From assembly GCA_015492115.1 (NCBI GenBank), contig WGFS01000112.1, forward strand, positions 1-6,990: 6,990 nucleotides of DNA, written 5' to 3'. This document shows, piece after piece, positions 1-6,398 of the stretch. Within the stretch, counting starts at the first letter, position 1; every line of letters starts with the position of its first letter. Both the position numbers and the translations under genes were made by a program. The DNA comes from Aquificaceae bacterium (lineage in GTDB: Bacteria > Aquificota > Aquificia > Aquificales > Aquificaceae). The notes below the pieces were generated by a model. The model searched no databases. It saw only the letters and a program-made list of their open reading frames with translations, and was not told the DNA's origin.

Positions 1-43
1 CCTTTGAGTTAAGGGTAAGACAGTCCAGAGTTCTTTTCTGTAA

Positions 44-733
44 CTAAGTCACAGAGGAGAGGAATTCTCTGAGGGCGCTGGTGTCCACGATGACTATCTC
101 ACCCCTTCCCACCCTGAGCATTCCCTGGGACTCAAACCTCTTGAGTATGCGGGTCACCACCTCCCTGACTGTCCCCAGGTCCTTGGCTATCTCCTCGTGG
201 GTGGCAACCACCCTGCCCGAGCTGTTAGCTCTCTGAATAAGATACTCGGCGAGACGCTTGTCCACCCTCCTTGATATAACCTCACTCATGTGGGAGGCGA
301 GATACCACCCGTCCTTCACGAAGGCGTCCAGAACAAACTCCCTCCACTGGGGAAACCTCTCAAACATGAGCTTTGCGCTACTGTCAGGTATGAGAAGTAT
401 CTCAGAGTCCTCGGATGTAACCGCATAGGCTGGATAGGGCTTATCTCTGAGGACGGAGAGGTTGGTGAGCATACAGGTCTCCATGTAGGAGACCGTGTAA
501 AGGAGAACTTCCCTTCCGCTCTCTGAGGTAACGTAAACCTTCACCTCCCCATTTAAAACTATTGGGACAGCGTTACAGTTAGCCCCAGGGTAGTAAAGGA
601 CGGAGCCCTTTGGAAAGCTTCCGACAGAGGATGTGTCCATAATCAATGACCTGAACCCATCGTCTGAAGCGGGAAACTTCACCTTCAATAACCGCTCCAA
701 ACGTTCCCTGCTGAGTGAAGACATAGACTTCAT
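44..733 (-). CDS. Crp/Fnr-family transcriptional regulator
   Basis: DNA-binding regulator of the Crp/Fnr superfamily, 229 residues from the chosen ATG. The N-terminal two thirds form the cupin-like sensor domain, including SESGREVLLY near residues 71-79 and a CMLT motif at 87-90. The C-terminal winged helix-turn-helix, about residues 176-215, carries THEEIAKDLGTVREVVTRIL, a very typical recognition region of this family. There is no Fnr-type N-terminal CxxCxxC, so an Fnr-like iron-sulfur oxygen sensor is unlikely. The usual cAMP-contacting Arg-Ser/Thr-Ala pattern is also missing (the region reads KPYPAYAV). Cys53 and Cys87 remain as possible redox-sensitive residues. The frame stays open to 865, but that would overlap narB by 93 bases and add 44 residues unlike the family, so the ATG at 733 is preferred; the ATG at 724 is also possible. 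Transcribed divergently from narB, it probably controls that gene and/or itself. The family call is firm; the signal sensed is unknown. Confidence 0.92.
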   Translation of the reverse strand: MKSMSSLSRERLERLLKVKFPASDDGFRSLIMDTSSVGSFPKGSVLYYPGANCNAVPIVLNGEVKVYVTSESGREVLLYTVSYMETCMLTNLSVLRDKPYPAYAVTSEDSEILLIPDSSAKLMFERFPQWREFVLDAFVKDGWYLASHMSEVISRRVDKRLAEYLIQRANSSGRVVATHEEIAKDLGTVREVVTRILKRFESQGMLRVGRGEIVIVDTSALREFLSSVT

Positions 734-772
734 TATTCCACAGTATGGCACAGAGATTGCACATAACGGAGT
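734..772. promoter_or_regulatory. Divergent intergenic region, regulator/narB
   Basis: These 39 bases separate the regulator start from the narB start, so the promoters must lie here or inside the coding ends. CACA occurs three times on the plus strand, at 739-742, 749-752 and 760-763, spaced 10 and 11 bases apart (about one helical turn). I see no convincing -35/-10 pair on either strand. There is also no good Fnr (TTGAT-N4-ATCAA) or Crp (TGTGA-N6-TCACA) palindrome. The CACA units are direct, not inverted, repeats. Their role as an operator is a guess. Confidence 0.35.
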
Positions 773-2803
773 ATGAGAGATACGACCTTCCAGTGTCCTT
801 ACTGCGGTGTTGGCTGTGGACTTTACATAGACGAGAAGGGAAGGGTCAAGGGAGACTTTGAGCACCCAGCCAACAGGGGAGACCTCTGCAAGAAACCCCT
901 TTACCTGCCCAAGGTTTACGACAGAGGCAGGGTAGAGAAACCCATGTATAGGAAGGACAGGTCAGATCCTTTCAGGGAGATCTCCTGGGAGGAAGCTTAC
1001 ACAATTTTGAAGGAAAAGCTCACAAAATTGTCCCCAGAGGAGACATACTTTTACATATCCGGTCAACTGCTCACCGAAGACTCCTACACAATAAACAAAT
1101 TTGTAAAGGGCTTCCTGAGGACGAACAACATAGACGCAAACTCAAGGCTCTGTATGACTACCGCTGTAACCGCTTACAAGCTCGCCTTCGGTTCTGACGG
1201 TGTGCCGTGCACTTACGAAGACATAGACGATGCGGACGCCTTCCTGTTCATAGGTTCAAACGCTTCCATAACCCACCCTGTTCTGTTCAAGAGGGTTCTG
1301 AAGAGGAGGCGAGAGACCGAGCACGTTGTGGTCGTTACCGTTGACCCTGTGGAGACGGAGACCGCAAGGAAGAGCGACCTCTTCATACAGCTGAGAGCCG
1401 GGACAGACACGGTATTTCTAAACTCAGTCCTGTATGTGCTCCAAGAGGAGGGCTGGCTGGATCTGTACTTCATTGATAAGTACACCGAAGGCTTTGAAAG
1501 GGTCCTGGAGTATGCGAGGAAGTTCCCTCCGGAAACAGCCGCGAGCATATGCGACGTCAAAGTGGAGGACATATTCTTAATCGCCAAGCTCTTTGCCCAC
1601 AGTGAGAAGCTCATATCCTTCTGGTGCCAGGGATTGAATCAGTCGGCAAACGGGACCATGAAGAACCTCGCCCTTCTGAACCTTCACCTTGCGACCGGCA
1701 GGCTGAACGGAAGGGGCTGTCCCTTCTCACTTACAGGACAGCCGAACGCCATGGGTGGAAGGGAGGTCGGCTACCTGTCAAACGGTCTTCCCGGGTACAG
1801 GGACGTCAGGAACGAGGAGGACAGGGAGTTCATGGAGAAATTCTGGGGAGTGGAGAAAATAGAGCCAGAGCCCGGTCCAACCATAACCGAAGCCATAGAC
1901 CTTATTCTTGAGGACAGGATAAAGCTCCTGTGGGTCGTGGGAACGAACCCCGCTGTATCCATGCCTGAGCTCTCAAAGGTAAGAGAAGCCCTTGATAAGG
2001 TCTTTCTCGTTGTTCAGGATCCCTACTGGAACGACACCTGCGAGTTCGCCAACCTGATACTGCCATCCGCACAGCTTGGGGAGAAGAAAGGTGTGATGAC
2101 TGGTTCGGACAGAACCCTAACCCTGTGTTCTCCCTTCAGGGAACCCTACGGGGAGTCAAAGCCCGACTGGTTGATATTCACCGAGCTTGCGAGGAGTATG
2201 GGCGGTGGCAGGCTCTTTCCCTATATGTCTCCCGAAGATATCTTTAACGAGTTCAAGAGAACGACCGAAGGTCGTCTGTGCGACATATCAGATCTCTCTT
2301 ACGACAAGCTCCCCGCAAGGTGGGGAGATAGGTGGCTGTACGGAGAGTTCAGCTTCCCTACAGGGAGCGGGAGAGCAAGGTTCCACGAGGCGAAGTTTGA
2401 ACTCCCCAACGAGGAGGGACTCTTCGTACTGATCACGGGAAGGCTCAAAAACCAGTGGCACACCATGACCAGAACGGGCAAGTCTCCCGAACTCCTCAAG
2501 GGAGAGGTGCCTCCTTACGTTGTCATGAATCCGGACGATGCAAGGGAGCTGGGAATTGAGGAGTGGGACGTTGTGAACCTCATCTCAAAGAGAGGGGAGG
2601 TTGAGAGGTTGGTAAAGTTCGGCAACATGAAGAGAGGGCACATATTTGCACCCTTCGGTTATCCAAAGGAGTTCGGTGAGCAGACTAACCTCCTCATCTC
2701 AGACAGGACTGACCCCCTTTCTAAGGAACCAGACCTCAAGTACGCGGGGGTTAACGTGGTCAAGGTTGAAAACCCGGACAGGGTGTGGAAAGGAGACCTC
2801 TAA
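773..2803 (+). CDS. narB: Assimilatory-type molybdenum nitrate reductase, catalytic subunit
   Basis: Reduces nitrate to nitrite with a bis-MGD molybdenum cofactor and one [4Fe-4S] cluster; probably cytoplasmic, since no Tat signal is present. The 676 residues begin with the cluster motif: Cys8, Cys11, Cys15 and Cys39, followed by Lys41, the conserved electron-relay lysine position. NSRLCMTTAV at 123-132 supplies Cys127, the expected molybdenum ligand. This SRLCM context marks the Nap/Nas/NarB branch rather than formate dehydrogenase. TGQPNAMGGREVG (321-333), TGRLKNQWHTMTRTG (555-569) and the end motif NLLISDRTDPLSKEPDLK fit cofactor-binding segments of NarB/NasA enzymes. The length resembles compact cyanobacterial-type NarB, without a C-terminal [2Fe-2S] or flavin module, so ferredoxin is a plausible donor (inferred). 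The start ATG has GGAG only one base upstream, an unusually short spacing. No nitrite reductase or nitrate transporter gene is visible. First gene of a probable narB-hemH-DUF523 transcript and divergent from a Crp/Fnr-type regulator. Confidence 0.9.
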   Translation: MRDTTFQCPYCGVGCGLYIDEKGRVKGDFEHPANRGDLCKKPLYLPKVYDRGRVEKPMYRKDRSDPFREISWEEAYTILKEKLTKLSPEETYFYISGQLLTEDSYTINKFVKGFLRTNNIDANSRLCMTTAVTAYKLAFGSDGVPCTYEDIDDADAFLFIGSNASITHPVLFKRVLKRRRETEHVVVVTVDPVETETARKSDLFIQLRAGTDTVFLNSVLYVLQEEGWLDLYFIDKYTEGFERVLEYARKFPPETAASICDVKVEDIFLIAKLFAHSEKLISFWCQGLNQSANGTMKNLALLNLHLATGRLNGRGCPFSLTGQPNAMGGREVGYLSNGLPGYRDVRNEEDREFMEKFWGVEKIEPEPGPTITEAIDLILEDRIKLLWVVGTNPAVSMPELSKVREALDKVFLVVQDPYWNDTCEFANLILPSAQLGEKKGVMTGSDRTLTLCSPFREPYGESKPDWLIFTELARSMGGGRLFPYMSPEDIFNEFKRTTEGRLCDISDLSYDKLPARWGDRWLYGEFSFPTGSGRARFHEAKFELPNEEGLFVLITGRLKNQWHTMTRTGKSPELLKGEVPPYVVMNPDDARELGIEEWDVVNLISKRGEVERLVKFGNMKRGHIFAPFGYPKEFGEQTNLLISDRTDPLSKEPDLKYAGVNVVKVENPDRVWKGDL

Positions 2804-2824
2804 AAGCTATATTAGATCCAGCCG

Positions 2825-3781
2825 ATGGGAAAGACGGGAGTAGTTCTTCTGAACATGGGAGGACCGGACAGCCTGTCCGCCATACAGCCCTTCCTCTACA
2901 ACCTCTTCTCCGACCACGACATAATAAGGATCCCAAGACCCATACAGAAACCTGTCGCCTGGCTCATATCCAGGCTCAGGGCGAAGAAGACGAGGCACTA
3001 CTACGAGGTTATGGGAGGGAGGTCTCCCCAGAGGGAACAGACCGAGGAGCAGGCGAGAGAGCTACAGAAGCTCCTGGGAGACAGCTACAGAGTGGTTGTG
3101 GCAATGAGGTACTGGCACCCATTCACGGAAGAGGCTCTGAAGGAGCTCTTCAAGGAGGAGATAGAGCGTATAGTCCTCCTACCCATGTATCCCCAGTTCA
3201 GCTCAACAACCACAGGTTCCTCCTTCAGGGAGTTTGAGAGGGTTTACAGAAGATCGGGACATCCGGATATACCGGTTTTAAAGGTTGAGAGCTACCACGA
3301 CCACCCCCTCTACATAGAAGCGATGGTTGAAAACATAAGGGAGAGCGTGAACCGCCCGGAGGAGTACTTCTTTCTGTTCTCTGCCCACAGCCTCCCCATG
3401 TACGTGATAGAGGAGGGAGATCCCTACAGAGAACAGACCGAAGAGACCGTGAGGCTGATAATGGAGCACTTTCCGGGGATAGATTACGCCCTGGGATACC
3501 AGAGCAGGGTGGGTCCCGTGAAGTGGCTTGAGCCCATGACCGACAAGCTCATAGAGGAGCTTGCCGGGAAAGGTGTAAAAAAGGTTTGCGTAATTCCTGT
3601 TTCCTTTGTGTGCGAGCACTCCGAGACCCTTTACGAGCTTGACGTGCAGTACGGGGAGCTGGCGAGAGAGCTCGGCATAGAAGACTACGTCAGGGTTCCC
3701 ACCCTAAGGACGCACCCAAGGTTTATGGAGGCTCTGAGAGATATAGTCCAGTCCGTGGAAAGGGAACATGCCCTACCCTAA
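2825..3781 (+). CDS. hemH: Ferrochelatase (HemH)
   Basis: Inserts Fe2+ into a porphyrin (protoporphyrin IX, or coproporphyrin III in some lineages), the metal-insertion step of heme synthesis; usually cytosolic or peripheral on the inner membrane. The 318 residues match the usual bacterial length. The start KTGVVLLNMGGPDS is typical of the family. Near residues 120-132 comes LPMYPQFSSTTTGSS. The ferrochelatase signature FLFSAHSLPMYVIEEGDPY (183-201) contains the catalytic His188. FVCEHSETLYELD (261-273) holds Glu267, the second conserved active-site acid. CVIPVSFVCEH contains a nearby Cys, but no obvious C-terminal [2Fe-2S] cysteine cluster is visible. The gene begins 21 bases after narB, with no recognisable Shine-Dalgarno sequence in the gap, and overlaps the following gene by 14 bases. 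Co-transcription with narB is inferred from this spacing. The enzyme call is very secure; which porphyrin it prefers cannot be read from the sequence. Confidence 0.96.
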   Translation: MGKTGVVLLNMGGPDSLSAIQPFLYNLFSDHDIIRIPRPIQKPVAWLISRLRAKKTRHYYEVMGGRSPQREQTEEQARELQKLLGDSYRVVVAMRYWHPFTEEALKELFKEEIERIVLLPMYPQFSSTTTGSSFREFERVYRRSGHPDIPVLKVESYHDHPLYIEAMVENIRESVNRPEEYFFLFSAHSLPMYVIEEGDPYREQTEETVRLIMEHFPGIDYALGYQSRVGPVKWLEPMTDKLIEELAGKGVKKVCVIPVSFVCEHSETLYELDVQYGELARELGIEDYVRVPTLRTHPRFMEALRDIVQSVEREHALP

Positions 3782-4484
3782 GCCCGTTCTAGTTCTTAGC
3801 GCTTGTCTGGCGGGAGATAACGTGAGGTACGACGGAAAGCCCGTCCTTGAGCCCTTCAGCCAGGAGCTGGCGAGACACTCTGAGGTCATAAAGGTCTGTC
3901 CGGAGGTAGCCCTCGGTCTCGGCGTTCCGAGGGAGAAGGTGATAGTTTACAAGAACGACAGTGCCGTGAGACTCTTCCAGCCTGCAAAGGGGCTTGAGCT
4001 CACGGAAGCTATGGCGCGTTTCTCCGAGGAGTTCCTGAACTCTCTTCCGGAAGTGGACGGCTTCTTGCTCAAGTCAAAGTCCCCCTCCTGCGGAGTGTCC
4101 AGAACAAAGGTTTACGGAGATCCGGAGGGGAGGCTTTACAGGGGAACGGGTAAGGGGCTGTTTGCCCTCAAGGTGATAGAGAGATTTCCCCACCTGCCTG
4201 TGGAGGACGAGCTGAGGTTGAGACGGAGAAGGCTCAGACTGAACTTCCTCGTGAGCCTCTTCAGCCTTGCCGGCGTGAGAGAGAAAGGACATGAAAACTT
4301 TCACAGAGAGTTCGGAACTGTGTTCAGAGCGTACGCACCGAGGGTAGAGCTCAGGTTGAGGAATTCCACGAGCGCTGGAGAATACAGGAAAAACTTAAGG
4401 AAAGCCATACTGAAACTGCCCCCGGGAGCACTCAGGGAGCTCGCCAAAGAGCTTGTAAGTCCAGAGCTCCTGATGAAAACTTAA
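3768..4484 (+). CDS. DUF523 (TudS-like) protein with short DUF1722-like C-terminus
   Basis: Residues 1-140 form a DUF523 domain, the family that includes the thiouracil desulfurase TudS, which uses a [4Fe-4S] cluster held by three cysteines. Expected landmarks are present: LSACLAGDNVRYDGK (Cys13), VCPEVALGLGVPRE (Cys44) and LLKSKSPSCGVS (Cys108), followed by a GTGKGLFA motif. A desulfurase or related thio-compound function is a family-level inference, and the natural substrate is unknown. Residues 150-238 resemble the beginning of a DUF1722 (YbgA-type) domain: NFLVSLFSL, a FHREFGTVFRAYAPR stretch and SAGEYRKNLRKAIL. The second half usual in DUF523-DUF1722 proteins appears to be missing (238 residues here against roughly 310-330 expected). 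The ATG lies inside the end of hemH with a 14-base overlap, and GGAAAGGG precedes it closely, so translation is probably coupled to hemH. It ends at a TTAA shared with the convergent aminotransferase gene. Confidence 0.85.
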   Translation: MPYPKPVLVLSACLAGDNVRYDGKPVLEPFSQELARHSEVIKVCPEVALGLGVPREKVIVYKNDSAVRLFQPAKGLELTEAMARFSEEFLNSLPEVDGFLLKSKSPSCGVSRTKVYGDPEGRLYRGTGKGLFALKVIERFPHLPVEDELRLRRRRLRLNFLVSLFSLAGVREKGHENFHREFGTVFRAYAPRVELRLRNSTSAGEYRKNLRKAILKLPPGALRELAKELVSPELLMKT

Positions 4485-4513
4485 AGCCTCTCCAGGAAGC
4501 TCTTTATTCTTTC
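4463..4513 (+). terminator. Possible intrinsic terminator of the narB-hemH-DUF523 transcript
   Basis: The left arm AGAGCTCCTG (4463-4472) pairs with CAGGAAGCTCT (4493-4503), giving about 10 base pairs with one bulged A. The loop of 20 bases contains the shared TTAA stop. A T-rich tract (TTTATTCTTT) follows on the plus strand, as expected for termination of plus-strand transcripts. The mirror tract needed for minus-strand termination is not seen. The loop is larger than usual, and both arms lie in coding sequence, so pairing may be partly accidental. Confidence 0.4.
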
Positions 4514-5599
4514 CACCGCGGTCTGTAGCTCCGAAGTGTCCCTCGTGTAAGCGAGCCTTATGTACTCGTTGGTTCTGTTCTTTCCAAAGTCTATACCCGG
4601 TGTGACGGCGACCCTTGCCTCTTCAAGTAGCCTGAGGGCGAAGCTGTAGGAGTCGTCGGTGTACCTGCTCACCTTAGCCCATATGTAGAAGGCTCCCTGG
4701 GGTCTTGCGTCAAGCTCAAAGAGCTCCTTCACCCCTTCGTATAGAACCTCCCTCCTCTTGGTAAAGGTATCCCTTACCTTCCGCAGGTACTCCCAGTCAA
4801 AGGCTTCAAGGGCAGCGTACTGACTCAGGGTTGGTGCGGATATGAAGACGTTCTGTATGACTATCTCAGCACTCCTCACGAGCCCCGGCGGGAGTATAGC
4901 CCACCCTATCCTGAACCCGGGCATACAGAAGAACTTGGAGAAACCGTTTATAACTATAGCCCTGTCGCTGAACTCAAGGGCTGTGTGTTCTTCGCCTTCA
5001 TAGACCAGCCCATGGTATATCTCGTCCGAGATCAGATACACTCCCTCCCTCTCACAGTAGTCCGCAAGCTCCCTGAGAGTATTCTCAGAGTAAAGGTTTC
5101 CCGTAGGGTTTGATGGAGAGGATATGTGCACAGCCTTTATGTCCCTTCCTCTTAGCATGTCAGCCCTTATCTCGTAGTCTGTCTCCTGTGATATGGGTAT
5201 GAACTCGGGCTCTATATCAAGGAGGTGGGCGAAGTTCTTGTAACAGGGGTAGGAAGGGTCTCCGAGCGCTATCCTGTCACCCGCACTCAGGGTTATGGCG
5301 TAGGCGACGAGGAAAGCCCCGGAGGTTCCGGTGGTGACCACCACCCTCTCGGGAGATACGTCAACACCGTACTTGAATCTGTAAAACTCGGATATTTTCT
5401 CCCTGAGCTCCCACAGACCGAGGGAGGGTGTGTAGAAGTATCTCCTCTCCTTCACAGCTCTTTCAAGGGCTTCAAGGACACGCGGTGATGGGCCAAGGTC
5501 TGGCTCCCCTATCTCAAGGTGCACCACATCCTCAAGTTCCTTCGCCCTAGCGAGGATGTCCATAACTATGAAGGGTGAGAGCCTATCTCTTCTGTGCAC
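4481..5599 (-). CDS. Class I/II PLP-dependent aminotransferase (AspC-like)
   Basis: Fold-type I aminotransferase of 372 residues, acting on an amino acid and a 2-oxo acid in the cytosol. Landmarks in order: LEIGEPDLGPS near 28-38, TTGTSGAF (89-96, cofactor phosphate region), SSPSNPTGNLY (160-170, with Asn164), LISDEIYHGLVYEG (189-202, with Asp192 and Tyr195), NGFSKFFCMPGFRIGWA (218-234, with Lys222 as the Schiff-base lysine and Arg230 in the phosphate site) and YIRLAY (346-351, with Arg348 for the substrate carboxylate). This places it in the aspartate/alanine/aromatic aminotransferase subgroup, but the substrate cannot be fixed from sequence alone. The start is a GTG preceded by GGAGG at a 7-base spacing, the clearest ribosome binding site in the window. 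It overlaps the end of the upstream gene by 17 bases, which indicates translational coupling in the mobA run. Confidence 0.93.
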   Translation of the reverse strand: MHRRDRLSPFIVMDILARAKELEDVVHLEIGEPDLGPSPRVLEALERAVKERRYFYTPSLGLWELREKISEFYRFKYGVDVSPERVVVTTGTSGAFLVAYAITLSAGDRIALGDPSYPCYKNFAHLLDIEPEFIPISQETDYEIRADMLRGRDIKAVHISSPSNPTGNLYSENTLRELADYCEREGVYLISDEIYHGLVYEGEEHTALEFSDRAIVINGFSKFFCMPGFRIGWAILPPGLVRSAEIVIQNVFISAPTLSQYAALEAFDWEYLRKVRDTFTKRREVLYEGVKELFELDARPQGAFYIWAKVSRYTDDSYSFALRLLEEARVAVTPGIDFGKNRTNEYIRLAYTRDTSELQTAVERIKSFLERL

Positions 5600-6398
5600 T
5601 CCTCTTCCTCCAGCTCATGATTATCTCCGTAACCACGGCCGCCTTCTTAGGGTCCATGGCTGCGAGTATCTGACCAGCCTGTCTCTCCTTCAGCCTTATG
5701 AGTATCTCCGCAGCTATCCTTGGTTTAACCTCATTAAGTATAGCCCCAGCCTCGTCCGAAGGCGTCTTGCTGACTATCCTCACGAACTTCTTTACCTCTT
5801 TCTCCTCCTCTTTGGTGAGGGGTTTCTTCCTCAGGGCTTCAAGCTTCTTTCTCTCCTCCATCAACCTCCTGAGCTTCTCCTCTATGACCCTTTCAACCTC
5901 CCTGAGCCTCTTCTCCTGAGTTGACCTGTCCATCTCCTTCAGCTTCTTCTGAACCGCACTCTGGGAGTGAGCTACCAGGGATAACAGGAGCAGTAGCTTT
6001 AGCCCTTTCTTCAGGAGCTGTATGAACCCGAGCTGAAGGAACTCTCTCCTTATGCTCTTTGCGTAGTCCTCGTAACTTACCCTGTCCCTCAGCATCTTTA
6101 CAGCCTTCTCCTCCCTCTTGAGCTCCTTCAGACCTTCAGCCTCGTTCTCTCTAAGTCTTTCAAGCTCCCTTATCTTCTTCTCTATCTCCTCTATCCTGAC
6201 TACAAATGCCCTCTGCTGGAAGATAAGCTTCATGGCGTCCGGTGAGTTAGTTATCCTCTCCTGACAGAGCTTCAGCTCCTCCTCGTACCTTCTCTTCTCT
6301 TCAAGGAGGCTGGTTATCTTCTCCTCTATCTCCCTGAGTTTCCTCGCTTTCTCCTTCTCCTCTATCTCCTTTATCCTGAGTATCCTCTTGAGGTTCAT
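5583..6398 (-). CDS. FliJ-like / MotE-like fusion protein, probable flagellar role
   Basis: A 271-residue, strongly Lys/Glu-rich coiled-coil protein with three visible parts. Residues 1 to about 122 are a charged coiled coil starting NLKRILRIKEIEEKEKARK, resembling FliJ, the cytoplasmic stalk of the flagellar export ATPase. Residues about 126-147 form a short hydrophobic segment preceded by lysines (LLKKGLKLLLLLSLVAHSQS), which reads as an N-in membrane anchor or signal peptide; AHS or SQSA could be a cleavage site. Residues 148-200 form a second coiled coil. Residues about 205-262 are a FliG/MgtE-N-like helical domain (VSKTPSDEAGAILNEVKP, then RLKERQAGQILAAMDPKKAA), as in MotE proteins; MotE of Sinorhizobium is described as a periplasmic chaperone for MotC. 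FliJ and MotE-like proteins are normally separate. The ATG overlaps the mobA stop by four bases (ATGA), so the start is secure. The MotE half is more certain than the FliJ half, which rests on coiled-coil character and position. Confidence 0.72.
   Translation of the reverse strand: MNLKRILRIKEIEEKEKARKLREIEEKITSLLEEKRRYEEELKLCQERITNSPDAMKLIFQQRAFVVRIEEIEKKIRELERLRENEAEGLKELKREEKAVKMLRDRVSYEDYAKSIRREFLQLGFIQLLKKGLKLLLLLSLVAHSQSAVQKKLKEMDRSTQEKRLREVERVIEEKLRRLMEERKKLEALRKKPLTKEEEKEVKKFVRIVSKTPSDEAGAILNEVKPRIAAEILIRLKERQAGQILAAMDPKKAAVVTEIIMSWRKRSAQKR
5607..5611 (-). promoter_or_regulatory. Ribosome binding site of the aminotransferase gene
   Basis: GGAGG on the minus strand ends 7 bases before the GTG at 5599. 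It lies inside the last codons of the FliJ/MotE-like gene (within the SWRKRS region). It decides the GTG start over later candidates and shows that the two genes are read from one message. Confidence 0.75.

Noticed and set aside
1..43. Terminator or gene end downstream of the regulator
   Set aside because: Only a 4-base CAGA/TCTG pairing is present and no continuing frame can be recognised; the stretch is too short to judge.
734..865. Extension of the regulator to an upstream ATG at 865
   Set aside because: It would overlap the narB coding start by 93 bases, and the added 44 residues do not resemble the Crp/Fnr family; Met at 733 or 724 gives normal length.
1213..1614. 133-residue minus-strand open frame inside narB
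   Set aside because: Ser/Thr-rich antisense shadow of narB with no start signal or recognisable motif.
773..2803. Formate dehydrogenase alternative for the molybdenum enzyme
   Set aside because: The molybdenum-ligand context SRLCMTTAV and the QPNAMGGREVG and QWHTMTRTG motifs fit nitrate reductases of the Nas/NarB type; no selenocysteine TGA or VCHGPTV-like motif is present.
2785..3237. 150-residue open frame on the plus strand over the narB end and hemH start
   Set aside because: It is in another frame of hemH, which has all ferrochelatase motifs; its own translation is low in hydrophobic residues and shows no known pattern.
5985..6050. Sequencing frameshift joining separate fliJ and motE genes
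   Set aside because: The other two frames at the joint give either an early stop or a sequence unlike FliJ, and no ATG/GTG/TTG start in the MotE frame lies just before the hydrophobic segment. A natural fusion is simpler, though not proved.
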